From a virus, in the IMG/VR virus record IMGVR_UViG_3300010354_000497, positions 1 through 27,430 of that record: a stretch of DNA of 27,430 nt; one strand, written 5' to 3'. The notes under the pieces are model-generated. The model searched no databases and was not told the DNA's origin. It saw nothing but the letters and a program-made list of their open reading frames with translations. How positions within the stretch are numbered: the stretch's first letter is position 1; each line of letters begins with the position of its first letter. The position numbers were made by a program, and so were the translations under genes. Of the stretch, positions 17,333 to 24,512 are shown piece after piece.

Positions 17333-18294
17333 TCAGCGCAGCACATCCGCGCTCTTGAGGTCTTCCATCAGGAATGCGATCAGCGGCATCGGCAATGCCC
17401 TGGCCTGGATCAATTCCCGCAGCGTCTGGGCAGCATCAGCCGCCAGCCGCGGCCGGCCATCGGGCCTTTCAAGCTCGTAGGGCAACCACTCCTCGAGGCG
17501 TGGTGTGGCCTTGCCCATGGAGGCAACGCTCTGCACCAGCGTCGCCAGCTTGGCGGTCGCCAGGGCCGCGGCATTGGTGCGCTCCCGCTCCCGGCGGAGG
17601 ATCAGCTCCAGCACCTTCCAGATCTGCCGGCAGGGCTGACGGCCGAAGTTGGCGGCATGGAACCGCGGATCGGCAAAGCCGCTGGCGTTGATCGCCACGT
17701 AGATCTCGTTCCAGTCGACCGGCTGGGCCTGCAGGGCGTTGCGCAGCTGCGTGATCTGGGCGTCGACGCTCAGCTTGCGGCCGACGCCTTTCCCTTTCCC
17801 TTGCTTGCCGCGGCCGGCTCCTCTCCGCTCTGTTCGGCATTGATGAACTCGAGGATGCGCTGGCGGAAGCGGCGCGGTAGCCGTTTCGAGTCGGCCAGCT
17901 CCCAGCCGTCGACTGGCTGCCAGCCTTCCTCGGTCTCGATCTCGGCCCGGCTCTGAACGATCAGGGTGATCAGCTGGTCATCCAGGCTCGTCTGGTTGGG
18001 CATGCTGCTGATCAGCATGAAGGCCTCCTCGCTGAACTCTGCAATCCAGGGCAGGTCTGCAAAGTTGCCAGATGTCACCTGGGTGATGACTTCATCGAAC
18101 GGGATTCCCTTGGCGTCGCTGATTCGCTTGGCAAGCGTCATCAACGACAGGGTGGCCTGGGTCATCTGCCGTTGGTTGCCCTCCATCTCGCCAACCTCGG
18201 CACCGAGGAGGTCGCGATAGCGGCGAAAACGCAGCTTGCCGATCGTTTCGTACTCCGTCGCGAAAGACTCAAACAGCAGCTCTTTGCTACTCAT
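17333..18294 (-). CDS. Tail assembly chaperone GT, -1 frameshift product (about 320 aa)
   Basis: This feature joins two frames: the first 169 codons of G up to 17788, then the -1 frame from 17788 to the TGA at 17333. The -1 frame has no stop between the slippery site and 17333, and reads GVGRKLSVDAQITQLRN, then NEIYVAINASGFADPRF, and continues to MEDLKSADVLR. In lambda-like phages, G and GT bind the tape measure and recruit tube subunits and are absent from the finished tail. The T part is helical and charged, with an Arg/Glu-rich segment RRERERTNAAALATAK. A separate start at GTG 17698 is possible but has less support than the frameshift. The next gene is the tape measure, as in lambda. Confidence 0.88.
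17770..18294 (-). CDS. Tail assembly chaperone G (174 aa)
   Basis: This is the zero-frame product of the G/GT pair, which assists tape measure folding and tube polymerisation. It is a helical acidic protein starting MSSKELLFESFATEYE and ending in a low-complexity tail with KGKGKASAAS. The Lys-Gly codons of that tail are the slippery site. The ATG at 18294 overlaps the stop of the 87-residue gene in an ATGA junction. The segment DLPWIAEFSEEAFMLISSM is a typical amphipathic run. Sequence similarity to named chaperones is weak; the call rests on size, position between the tube and tape measure genes, and the frameshift signal. Confidence 0.88.
   Translation of the reverse strand: MSSKELLFESFATEYETIGKLRFRRYRDLLGAEVGEMEGNQRQMTQATLSLMTLAKRISDAKGIPFDEVITQVTSGNFADLPWIAEFSEEAFMLISSMPNQTSLDDQLITLIVQSRAEIETEEGWQPVDGWELADSKRLPRRFRQRILEFINAEQSGEEPAAASKGKGKASAAS
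17788..17800 (-). promoter_or_regulatory. Tandem -1 frameshift slippery site (two GGGAAAG heptamers)
   Basis: On the minus strand the bases read GGGAAAGGGAAAG: two GGGAAAG heptamers sharing one G (17794-17800 and 17788-17794). Both are in the X XXY YYZ phase with respect to G, whose codons are AAG GGA AAG GGA AAG. GGGAAAG is the slippery heptamer of lambda G/GT. A shift at either heptamer enters the same open -1 frame, giving products of equal length. Confidence 0.9.
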
Positions 18295-18554
18295 GCAATT
18301 CTCTTGAGGGGGAGGACGCAGTCATACCCTTTGTACCGCTCCGACTGGCCAACAACTTCTGCCGGAAGTTGCACCAGATAGCTCGCGGCCGGGAGGTGAA
18401 GCCGCTGGGCCATGCCATCGGCTACCTGCAGCCATTCATCCTCGATTGAGCCATCAACCACGAGCAGGGCGACATGCGCAGCTGCAACCTCTACGTTGCA
18501 GTGAATCAGGAACACCCGGCCGGTGGGGTCCTGCAGCAATGGATGGAACTGCAT
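18291..18554 (-). CDS. Hypothetical protein before chaperone G (87 aa)
   Basis: An 87-residue protein starting MQFHPLLQDPTGRVFLIH, with strand-like hydrophobic runs (AAHVALLVVDG) and a short C-terminal LPLKRIA. I do not recognise it. It lies between the tail tube gene and chaperone G and overlaps G by four bases (ATGA). Its ATG follows directly after the T run of an intrinsic terminator, and the only purine-rich upstream sequence (GGGG) lies in the terminator stem, so translation depends on the hairpin being unfolded or on another start. No other good start is visible before residue 48. It may be a small tail assembly factor. Confidence 0.65.
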   Translation of the reverse strand: MQFHPLLQDPTGRVFLIHCNVEVAAAHVALLVVDGSIEDEWLQVADGMAQRLHLPAASYLVQLPAEVVGQSERYKGYDCVLPLKRIA

Positions 18555-18555
18555 G

Positions 18556-18580
18556 AAAAAGCCCCGGCAGTGCCGGGGCT
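18556..18580 (-). terminator. Intrinsic terminator after the tail tube gene
   Basis: Read on the minus strand, AGCCCCGGC pairs perfectly with GCCGGGGCT around an ACT loop, and TTTTT follows at once (the last T of the stem included). It lies about 30 bases after the TGA of the tube gene (18609). It should stop part of the transcription after the highly needed tube gene and so lower expression of the chaperones and tape measure. Confidence 0.9.
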
Positions 18581-18608
18581 AAGGCCGTCACGTTGCACCG
18601 TAGGTGCA

Positions 18609-19622
18609 TCACGCGGTGCGGAAGGTGGTGGTGAATCCCTGCAGCGGCCGGCGTGTGCCGGACGAGGAAGCAGTGCCGTTGCTGTCGACCGCCTGGGTGA
18701 TGGCGCCATCGGCGACACGCAGCCGGTAGATGGTGGCCGCGGCCAGGTCGGCCGCTGGGTTGATGGTGACCACGTTGGTGCCGGCACCACCCAGGGAGAC
18801 GACAGCAGGAACCTGTACTCCGGAAGAAGCCACCTCGAGGCGGAAGCCGCTGCCGCTGCTGTCGCCCAGCGCCAGCTGGGTGAGAGCAGCAGTGCCATTG
18901 CTGGTGTAGGTGACCGTGAGGTCGTTGCTCACTACCACGCTGGTGGCATTGTCGGCGGGCACCACAGCGGCCTGGCGCGTGCCGTTCACCAGATAAAGCA
19001 GGGAGGACTGGATCTGGCCGATGCTGAGCGGGCTCGATCCGGCGTTGTACCGACCGAACACCGGGCGGCCGCGGCTCATCACGTCGAAGCTGATCTCGGT
19101 GAGGCCCTCGGCCTGGCCACCGTCGTTGAAGTTCCGGATGACGCCGTTGAAGCCGGCGTAGTCGTAGATGTAGTCGCCGCTGGTGCCATTGAGGCGGCCC
19201 ATCTCCTTGAGGAGCTCGAAGTAGATCTCGAACTCCTTGTCGTAGCGGGTGCGCTCCACCAGGGCGAAGTCCTCGGAGTAGTCACCGCGGAACTGCGGAA
19301 CGGTGCTGCCGCCGGGGATCTCAATGTTCTTGATGAAGTAGCTCCGCATCGAACTGCGGACCATGGCGCCGGTGGTGACCGAGTCGGTCCAGCCGTCGTC
19401 ACCCAGCAGGCGGAAATCCTGGTCGGAGTCGTCAACCTGGAAGCTGGCGGACGTGACCCCCTGCATCTCGATGTAGCCCTGGCCCGGGGGCAGGGTCGGC
19501 AGGGTCACGAAGCCGGCGCTGTCGCGGGTGGCAAACAGGCGGTTGGGGGGCGTCAGGGGCACAGCCCGGACGAGGGTGCGGTGCGCCTTGTGAAAGGCGG
19601 CGCCGATCGCGAAATCAGCCAT
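18609..19622 (-). CDS. Major tail tube protein with C-terminal Ig-like domain (337 aa)
   Basis: This is the probable main tube subunit, made in high amounts to line the non-contractile tail. Residues of about 1-230 form the tube part: MADFAIGAAFHKAHRTLVRA, then YIEMQGVTSASFQVDDSDQD, and a strand-rich stretch with EISFDVMSRGRPVFGRYN. About 235-337 looks like a bacterial Ig-like (Big_5/SbsA-type) extension: TVTYTSNGTAALTQLALGDS early and LAAATIYRLRVADGAITQAV late. Such domains commonly decorate the outside of siphovirus tails. A perfect AGGAGG lies five bases before ATG 19622, the best ribosome-binding site of the tail genes, as expected for an abundant protein. An intrinsic terminator follows the gene. 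Position directly before the G/GT genes supports the call. Confidence 0.85.
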   Translation of the reverse strand: MADFAIGAAFHKAHRTLVRAVPLTPPNRLFATRDSAGFVTLPTLPPGQGYIEMQGVTSASFQVDDSDQDFRLLGDDGWTDSVTTGAMVRSSMRSYFIKNIEIPGGSTVPQFRGDYSEDFALVERTRYDKEFEIYFELLKEMGRLNGTSGDYIYDYAGFNGVIRNFNDGGQAEGLTEISFDVMSRGRPVFGRYNAGSSPLSIGQIQSSLLYLVNGTRQAAVVPADNATSVVVSNDLTVTYTSNGTAALTQLALGDSSGSGFRLEVASSGVQVPAVVSLGGAGTNVVTINPAADLAAATIYRLRVADGAITQAVDSNGTASSSGTRRPLQGFTTTFRTA

Positions 19623-19631
19623 GGGGTCCTC

Positions 19632-20045
19632 CTATAGGGGCGTGATCAGAACGGGATCGTTCAGCTCGTAGGTGAGCTGCTCGTAGGTGTCGTCAGTTGC
19701 CGGCAGCCGACGCGGCTGAGCCCATGGCCAGGCCCTGAACGCCAGCAGCTGGACGGCGTTGAGGGTCTGATCGGTGTCGTAGCAGCGGAACTGCAACGTC
19801 CAGATCCGATTGGCCTTGAGCATTCCGACTCCCCCCAGGCTCTGGAAGGGGGGTGCGTCGAGCAGCACGCATTCGATGCCACTCACGCGCCAGTCCGGCG
19901 GCACCTGCTGTGATCCGACCACGTAGAGGGCCGGCTGGGTGCTGCCATCCGGCAGGGTGTAGATGCCCAACTCGCTGCCAAACAGATCGAGCAGGGCCTG
20001 CCTCAGCTGGGGGATCGTTGCGCCGAACAGAGCAGGAACGGTCAC
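19632..20045 (-). CDS. Probable tail terminator / tail completion protein (137 aa)
   Basis: The gene lies between the gp10-like neck gene and the tail tube gene, the usual place of the tail terminator (lambda gpU-type). The protein starts MTVPALFGATIPQLRQALLD and has a mixed alpha/beta pattern (WRVSGIECVLLDAPP, then RIWTLQFRCYDTDQ) that fits the small terminator fold. I do not recognise a conserved signature, so the function is inferred from order and size. The start is GTG 20045 in a GTGA overlap with the preceding stop; GGAGG lies eight bases before it, which supports this start. Confidence 0.6.
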   Translation of the reverse strand: MTVPALFGATIPQLRQALLDLFGSELGIYTLPDGSTQPALYVVGSQQVPPDWRVSGIECVLLDAPPFQSLGGVGMLKANRIWTLQFRCYDTDQTLNAVQLLAFRAWPWAQPRRLPATDDTYEQLTYELNDPVLITPL

Positions 20046-20443
20046 TGCCCGGCCCTCCGCCGCATTGCCAGCGCAAAGCGCGCCTGGAAGTAGCGGACCA
20101 GCGACTCAGGGTTGTAGAGGACGGGTCTTGTCCACGGACGGGCCGGCATGCTTCGGGCATTGCCCTCCGCATCGGTCGCCTTGAACACGGCCCCGTCATG
20201 CACCACTGAGGCGTAGGGGGCTGTCCAGTCGAAGTAGGTCTCCAGCTGGCTGGAATCCAGCCCACGGGTGATCCGCAGGCTGCGCCGCAGGTTGCCGGTG
20301 TCCACGATGTCCCTTGGGGACGGGTCACGCGGCCATTCCCACTTCTCCTCGCTGATCTCATTGGTGAACCGACGGCCCATGTAGGCCGACAGGTCGTCCC
20401 AGGCCTCATTGAGGGCGTCGTCGATGCGCAGATCAAGGGGCAT
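20042..20443 (-). CDS. HK97 gp10-like neck / tail completion protein (133 aa)
   Basis: The segments VDTGNLRRSLRITRG, WTAPYASVVHDGAVF and ARPWTRPVLYNP follow the pattern of the HK97 gp10 family: a (V/I)DTGxLRxS turn, an YAxxVxxG strand and a PARPF/W motif near the end. Members join head and tail in siphoviruses. The start ATG 20443 has AGGAGA six bases upstream. The gene follows the 138-residue unknown with a nine-base gap and overlaps the next gene by four bases. The length is usual for the family. The remaining uncertainty is the exact place of the protein in the neck. Confidence 0.75.
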   Translation of the reverse strand: MPLDLRIDDALNEAWDDLSAYMGRRFTNEISEEKWEWPRDPSPRDIVDTGNLRRSLRITRGLDSSQLETYFDWTAPYASVVHDGAVFKATDAEGNARSMPARPWTRPVLYNPESLVRYFQARFALAMRRRAGQ

Positions 20444-20452
20444 GGCTCTCTC

Positions 20453-20869
20453 CTACGGAACGGGCGATGGTGGGGTTGGCAGCTGCTTGCCGCCCACCAC
20501 CCGGAAGGTGCCGGTGATCGACTGCCGGACCGTGGAGTAGACGGTGTCGTCCATGTCCAAATCGAACGTCAGCTCGAAACGGCCGACGTAGCCGTTGATC
20601 ACCGCCGCGGCCTTGCTGCCGTTCGTGATCCGCGGGTCGAGCACCGCGGGGAACAGCAGACGGCCAGTGCAGCGGTAGATGGTGGTGTCGGCCCCCTCCA
20701 CCTTCTGCCAGTTCGGGCCGGAGAGCTTCACCGCCGCCAGGTACTCAAGGGTCTCGACACTGGCGATGGGATTGCCAGTGGTCGAATCCGTCGTCACGGT
20801 GCCGCCGCTGACCGTGAAGGTCAGCTGGGCATTGCCGTGGGGGGCGTAGGCGGCGATGGGGAGGGGCAT
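20453..20869 (-). CDS. Neck-region hypothetical protein (138 aa)
   Basis: This protein starts MPLPIAAYAPHGNAQLTFTV and is strand-rich, with GADTTIYRCTGRLLFPAVLD and YVGRFELTFDLDMDD. It has no motif I can name. From memory, small strand-rich proteins of this size in the neck region of cyanobacterial siphoviruses look similar, but I cannot cite a family. Its place between the DUF4054-like connector and the gp10-like gene suggests head closure (stopper) function. The ATG at 20869 forms a TGATG overlap with the connector gene, so the two are probably translated together. Confidence 0.6.
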   Translation of the reverse strand: MPLPIAAYAPHGNAQLTFTVSGGTVTTDSTTGNPIASVETLEYLAAVKLSGPNWQKVEGADTTIYRCTGRLLFPAVLDPRITNGSKAAAVINGYVGRFELTFDLDMDDTVYSTVRQSITGTFRVVGGKQLPTPPSPVP

Positions 20870-21177
20870 CAGACCACAAAACCGGTGATCGGCAGGGTGA
20901 GGCGCAGGGCCTCGTACTGCTGCCCGTAGAAGGTGCTCATCACACCCTCTCCGGATGGGTCGGCAGTGGACTGGTTGACGGAGGCCCCCACCTGCCGGAC
21001 CCGCTGGGTGACCAGATGGGCGGCGTAGTAGGCGACCCCGTCGCTGTGGAGATCACCCCAGATCGATGCGCTGCAGACACGGCCGGCCAGGGCCAGCGAG
21101 CCATCCACGACAGCATCGGGATGAATCGCCAGCTCAGGAAAGCGGGCCAGGAACGACGATCGGCTGGGAATCGCCAT
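20869..21177 (-). CDS. Head-tail connector, DUF4054-like (102 aa)
   Basis: The start SFLARFPELAIHPDAVVDGS, followed by an Ala-rich helix, a Trp (ASIWGD) and VAYYAAHLVTQRV, matches the DUF4054 pattern of short helical connector proteins (F-x-x-x-FPE near the start, YAAHLL-type helix in the second half). These proteins form a ring under the portal. The order capsid, small unknown, connector, gp10-like protein is the common one. ATG 21177 lies two bases after the preceding stop. The length agrees with the family. Confidence 0.75.
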   Translation of the reverse strand: MAIPSRSSFLARFPELAIHPDAVVDGSLALAGRVCSASIWGDLHSDGVAYYAAHLVTQRVRQVGASVNQSTADPSGEGVMSTFYGQQYEALRLTLPITGFVV

Positions 21178-21179
21178 GG

Positions 21180-21596
21180 TCAGCCGTTGCCCTCTTCGAT
21201 CTCGGCCATGCGGCGCTTGCAGGCGTTGCGGATTTCCATCCGCTCGTCCACGTCATGCCAGGCCTTGAGCTGCTCGGCATCACGGCTGTGATGGATCAGC
21301 CGCAGGGCCGCACGCTTCTCGGTCCGGGCGATCGAGACCACGGCCGCGGCCGGCGTCTCGTTGACCTTTTCGGTGGAGAGATCAATCTCTTCCACCAGGC
21401 GCTGCTCCAGCATCTCGCGGACGCTGGAGAGCTCCTGTGCGCGCTGCCAGAGCTCCTGGTCGATGTTGAAGTTGTTGCCGGGGTTGAGAACCAGGCTCTT
21501 CTCTTCTCCAGGGAAGGCGATCACAACCGAACCACCGGGAACGGTGGCAAGGATGGGATCGGCCAGCTCGGGGGTATAGGCAATGGCAAGTGACAT
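21180..21596 (-). CDS. Hypothetical protein after the major capsid gene (138 aa)
   Basis: This protein starts MSLAIAYTPELADPILATVP and has a short strand-rich first part (GGSVVIAFPGEEKSLVLNPG) followed by a helical, charged second half ending in NACKRRMAEIEEGNG. I do not recognise it. It lies in the slot between the major capsid protein and the first connector, where many siphoviruses carry a small head protein of unknown role. It begins three bases after the capsid stop. A head decoration or completion role is possible but not shown. Confidence 0.6.
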   Translation of the reverse strand: MSLAIAYTPELADPILATVPGGSVVIAFPGEEKSLVLNPGNNFNIDQELWQRAQELSSVREMLEQRLVEEIDLSTEKVNETPAAAVVSIARTEKRAALRLIHHSRDAEQLKAWHDVDERMEIRNACKRRMAEIEEGNG

Positions 21597-21599
21597 GGA

Positions 21600-22529
21600 T
21601 CAGGCCTTGTCGACGTAGGTGATGGATTTGGGGTAGTAGAGGGCCACGCCGGCCATCTTTGCCTCAGCCGGAACGCTCCAGGCCAGGTTCCGCGGTTGCG
21701 GTGGGTGGAACTTCAGCGGCATCGGCACATGGAACTGCAGCTTGCCGGGATCGCGCTTGTAGATCACCATCCGGGGTTTCGTGAGAACACCACCGGAGTT
21801 ATCCGGGTCGAGCTCATTGATGGGCTCCACCTGGGTGATGTACGGATTGGTGCGCAGGAAATACTCGAGCACCGTGGTGTCCGAGGTGGTGCTGCGGGGG
21901 GTGGTGCTGATCTTCCGGTAGACGCTGTAGGGAAGCAGCATCGTGTCGGGCCTCTCCACCATCCTCGAAGAGTTCACCTGGTAGGTGATGCCTTCGTTCA
22001 GGATGGCGAGCATGCCGTCCGGGGTGATACCGGAACCATCGAACCAGCTGTCGTTGGACGAGCCGGAGACAACGATTTTGTCGACCACCGGATGGTTGAA
22101 GAAACCGCGGAGGCCAGTGCCGGGGTAGCCGAACAGGGCGACCTTGTTGGCGCGCCGTTCGTAGCTCTCACGCACCGCATCGGCGCGGCGCTGCTCGAGG
22201 CTCACCTTGGCAAACTGGGCCTTGCGGATCTCCTCGGTGGTGTACCGGAAGGAACCGGCGAAGTTGCGGATCGTGTTGACGATCTCGCCACGCCGCACGT
22301 CGGAGGTGGGCAGATCATCGCCGAAGTCCGAGATCAGATCAAACTCGCCAACGGCGTCGTAGATCTCGTACTTGTAGGTTTCCGCACCCTCCGGCACCTC
22401 GTTGGAAACGGGGATGATCCGGGAGTAGGGAATCTCCGCGTAGATCTTCTCGTAGACCTTGGGAAGGATGTGCTCAAGCTCACGCTGGAGGAAAACCCCA
22501 GGCGTGGCGTTGTCCATGCGAACAGTCAT
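21600..22529 (-). CDS. Major capsid protein, DUF2184-type (309 aa)
   Basis: This is the shell subunit. The layout fits the DUF2184 family of capsid proteins with the HK97 fold: an N-terminal stretch FLQRELEHILPKVYEKIYAE, a Tyr/Asp-rich strand region around EGAETYKYEIYDAVGEFDLI, a long helix region IRKAQFAKVSLEQRRADAVR, then GYPGTGLRGFFNHPVV, and a C-terminal part FHVPMPLKFHPPQPRNLAWS. There is no long N-terminal delta domain, in line with the separate protease-scaffold upstream. Order protease, cement, capsid is typical. ATG 22529 has GAGG nine bases upstream. Confidence 0.85.
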   Translation of the reverse strand: MTVRMDNATPGVFLQRELEHILPKVYEKIYAEIPYSRIIPVSNEVPEGAETYKYEIYDAVGEFDLISDFGDDLPTSDVRRGEIVNTIRNFAGSFRYTTEEIRKAQFAKVSLEQRRADAVRESYERRANKVALFGYPGTGLRGFFNHPVVDKIVVSGSSNDSWFDGSGITPDGMLAILNEGITYQVNSSRMVERPDTMLLPYSVYRKISTTPRSTTSDTTVLEYFLRTNPYITQVEPINELDPDNSGGVLTKPRMVIYKRDPGKLQFHVPMPLKFHPPQPRNLAWSVPAEAKMAGVALYYPKSITYVDKA

Positions 22530-22540
22530 CGGTGGTTACC

Positions 22541-23122
22541 TCAACCTGCGGTGTCAGCGGTGAACGTGAGCTGGGCGGGAGTGTTGATCTCCAGCACCAG
22601 CAGCAGGCCAGCGGCGCCGGCCTTGCGAATCACCCAGCCGCCGGCAGCCAGCGCGAGGGTGTTGCCATTGCTGGCGGTCTTGCCCCACTTGCCGGCATTG
22701 GTGCCGCTCTTGTGGAAGCGCAGCGCATCGCCAGGTGCGACCGCTTCCATCACCTCCAGCAGGATCGTCCCCCGGGTGAGGATGTTGACGGCCTTGAGGT
22801 TGGGGATGCCCTCGCTGTAGGAGGGGGCAGCGCCAGGGGCAGGGATGCCCACTTTCTCGTGGACAGCGCTGCGGGCGGTGATGCCGAGGATCGCGCCGGC
22901 GCCGGTGGCCAGCTGGCAGCTGTTGGCCAGCAGACCACCGCTGTTGGCGGCCACGGGCACACCGAAGGCCAGCAGATTGCCGGTCTCGTTGGCGCCGGTG
23001 ATCACCCGGCTCATCGACAGGTCGGCGATCTGACCCACCAGGCCCCGATCGAGCTGGAGGGGGTAGTCAAACTGCGTACCCTCGCCGGAGGTGACAGCAG
23101 TGGGAGTGAACGTCTGGGCCAT
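22541..23122 (-). CDS. Capsid cement / decoration protein (193 aa)
   Basis: The gene sits between the protease-scaffold and the major capsid gene. The protein is rich in Gly, Ala and Thr with short strands: LVGQIADLSMSRVITGANET, then VAANSGGLLANSCQLATGAG and GTILLEVMEAVAPGDALRFH. This composition and position match structural cement proteins (gp24/DUF2190-like) that bind to the shell surface. The start ATG 23122 is chosen over GTG 23128 because AGGAG lies seven bases before it (AAAGGAGCGTGACCATG). The upstream stop TGA lies between Shine-Dalgarno and ATG, so the two genes are coupled. Confidence 0.75.
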   Translation of the reverse strand: MAQTFTPTAVTSGEGTQFDYPLQLDRGLVGQIADLSMSRVITGANETGNLLAFGVPVAANSGGLLANSCQLATGAGAILGITARSAVHEKVGIPAPGAAPSYSEGIPNLKAVNILTRGTILLEVMEAVAPGDALRFHKSGTNAGKWGKTASNGNTLALAAGGWVIRKAGAAGLLLVLEINTPAQLTFTADTAG

Positions 23123-23124
23123 GG

Positions 23125-23868
23125 TCACGCTCCTTTGGTGATGGTGAGCGGCTTGCGGGAGTTCTCCTGCGCGCCGCGGATCATGCGCTCACGGGCGGCG
23201 TCCTGCCCTCCGGAGCTCATGGGGATGCCGCCGAGGGCCGCGGCCAGCGGGTCGGCGCTGTCGATCCGGCCCATGCCCTGCTCGGCATAGGCATCGAAGG
23301 TGGCGGCGACGTAGTCGTCGGAACGACCCTCAAAGCGATCGGCGTCGACACCCACCTGCGTGAGGGCGTCGATCATCACCTCGCGGTCCGAGAGGCCATC
23401 GAACGTGGGCCGCTCGCCAGTGATGGCGGTGGCGCGATCGATCAGCTCCAGACGGGCCGACACCAGGGCGTCGAGATCGATGTCGGAGTCGACGCGGCTG
23501 TCAACCTCGAGCTCCAGGGAGTCGAGACGATCAACCAGGGCATCAAGACGGCCGAGGTCACGCTCATGGGCCGCGATCGCATCGTCACGCTCAGCGCAGG
23601 CCTTGTCGTACATGGCCTTGGGGACCATGCCGGCCATGGAGCCGTCCTTCTTGGCGATCTTGTAGGAGCCGAGGTTGGCGGCACCGCCGTCCATTTCCTC
23701 GTCCTCCATCATTTCGTCGTCCTCTTCTTCGCTGCCTTCGCGGACCTCGTCGTCCTCCATGGCGGGCATGGGGGGCTTCTTCTTGCCCTTGGCGTCAGCT
23801 CGGACCTGAGCCGACAGGGCAGTAGCGAGGGCCTCGGTGGCGTTGCTGAGCGCAGCCACAGCGGTCAT
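23125..23868 (-). CDS. Free scaffold protein from an internal start (247 aa)
   Basis: The same frame as the protease-scaffold, but beginning at ATG 23868 (codon 197 of the longer gene). GAGGAGG lies five bases before this ATG, better than the site at the gene's own start. The product begins MTAVAALSNATEALATALSA and holds the whole acidic and coiled-coil scaffold part without the protease. Lambda C/Nu3 is the known precedent for such nested in-frame scaffold genes. The scaffold would be needed in larger numbers than the protease. Confidence 0.65.
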   Translation of the reverse strand: MTAVAALSNATEALATALSAQVRADAKGKKKPPMPAMEDDEVREGSEEEDDEMMEDEEMDGGAANLGSYKIAKKDGSMAGMVPKAMYDKACAERDDAIAAHERDLGRLDALVDRLDSLELEVDSRVDSDIDLDALVSARLELIDRATAITGERPTFDGLSDREVMIDALTQVGVDADRFEGRSDDYVAATFDAYAEQGMGRIDSADPLAAALGGIPMSSGGQDAARERMIRGAQENSRKPLTITKGA

Positions 23869-24456
23869 GGTTTCCTCCTCTTGGGATTGGGGTTGTTCGC
23901 CGGCCGGATAGGGGTCAACGGCAGTCGCGGAATCCATGTGCAAGCGCACGTCAGGGCCTGCTCGGCCCTTGCGCACGATCGCGACATGATTTCCGGAGAT
24001 CTCCCGCTGCACGCCGTCGTACCGCTGGCCATCGGGCGTCGTGCCAGGGGTGGCATCGAACTTGACCCGATAGCCCACCGACACCTCGCGGGCATCACCC
24101 CGCTTGACGGCATCGATCGCTTCGCGGTCCGTCACGGTGACGAAGCCGACAGCAAACGGGGTGCGGTACTCCACCAGGGAGCCGGTGTGGCCCCGCTGGT
24201 ACTGCCGACACGTGTCAGGTGTCAGCAGCTCCGGCGGATGCTCCAAGGTGACCGGGAGGTTGGCCAGAGACAGCAGGGCGTCCTGTTTGGACACCTCCTC
24301 CTCGGGCCGATACTCGATGGCCTCGCTGCCGTCCTGCCGCCGATAGCGCTGCAGACCGGTGCGCGCGAAGGTGGCCTTGATGCGCAAGTAGCCCTCGGGA
24401 GTTTCCTCCCAGTCGGGCGAGATCTCGGCGCGGTCAAAGCGCAGCGCTTCGCTCAT
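23125..24456 (-). CDS. Prohead protease-scaffold fusion, DUF2213-like (443 aa)
   Basis: The N-terminal part (about 1-178, numbered from ATG 24456) is a DUF2213-type prohead protease. Candidate catalytic residues are His 73 (LPVTLEHP), Ser 126 (REVSVGYR) and His 157 (GNHVAIVRKGRAG); these fit the assemblin-like Ser-His-His arrangement, though this is by eye. The C-terminal part is scaffold: a Lys cluster (KGKKKPP), a very acidic run at about 234-256, a coiled coil at about 282-322, and a helical tail ending RKPLTITKGA. A strong internal ribosome-binding site precedes Met 197, so a free 247-residue scaffold should also be made. A TTG at 24462 is an alternative start, with GAGGA five bases upstream of it (11 before the ATG). 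Confidence 0.85.
   Translation of the reverse strand: MSEALRFDRAEISPDWEETPEGYLRIKATFARTGLQRYRRQDGSEAIEYRPEEEVSKQDALLSLANLPVTLEHPPELLTPDTCRQYQRGHTGSLVEYRTPFAVGFVTVTDREAIDAVKRGDAREVSVGYRVKFDATPGTTPDGQRYDGVQREISGNHVAIVRKGRAGPDVRLHMDSATAVDPYPAGEQPQSQEEETMTAVAALSNATEALATALSAQVRADAKGKKKPPMPAMEDDEVREGSEEEDDEMMEDEEMDGGAANLGSYKIAKKDGSMAGMVPKAMYDKACAERDDAIAAHERDLGRLDALVDRLDSLELEVDSRVDSDIDLDALVSARLELIDRATAITGERPTFDGLSDREVMIDALTQVGVDADRFEGRSDDYVAATFDAYAEQGMGRIDSADPLAAALGGIPMSSGGQDAARERMIRGAQENSRKPLTITKGA
23874..23880 (-). promoter_or_regulatory. Internal ribosome-binding site for the scaffold
   Basis: On the minus strand the bases read GAGGAGG, then AAACC, then ATG at 23868, in frame with the longer gene. 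In the fusion protein these bases encode the Glu run before Met 197, so the Glu codons themselves could create the site by chance. The perfect match and five-base spacing still make initiation likely. Confidence 0.65.
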
Positions 24457-24512
24457 GGCCAATCGAATCCTCGCTACAGGATGCAGGCCAATGTGTATGG
24501 TTCAGGTGAAAT

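Noticed and set aside
17333-17698. T part of GT as an independent gene from GTG 17698
   Set aside because: The frame is open further upstream to the slippery site, which is in perfect phase, so a frameshift product is the better model.
17469-17840. Third minus-strand frame over the G/GT junction (123 codons)
   Set aside because: It is Arg/Pro/Ala-rich shadow sequence; the -1 frame entered from the slippery site explains the region.
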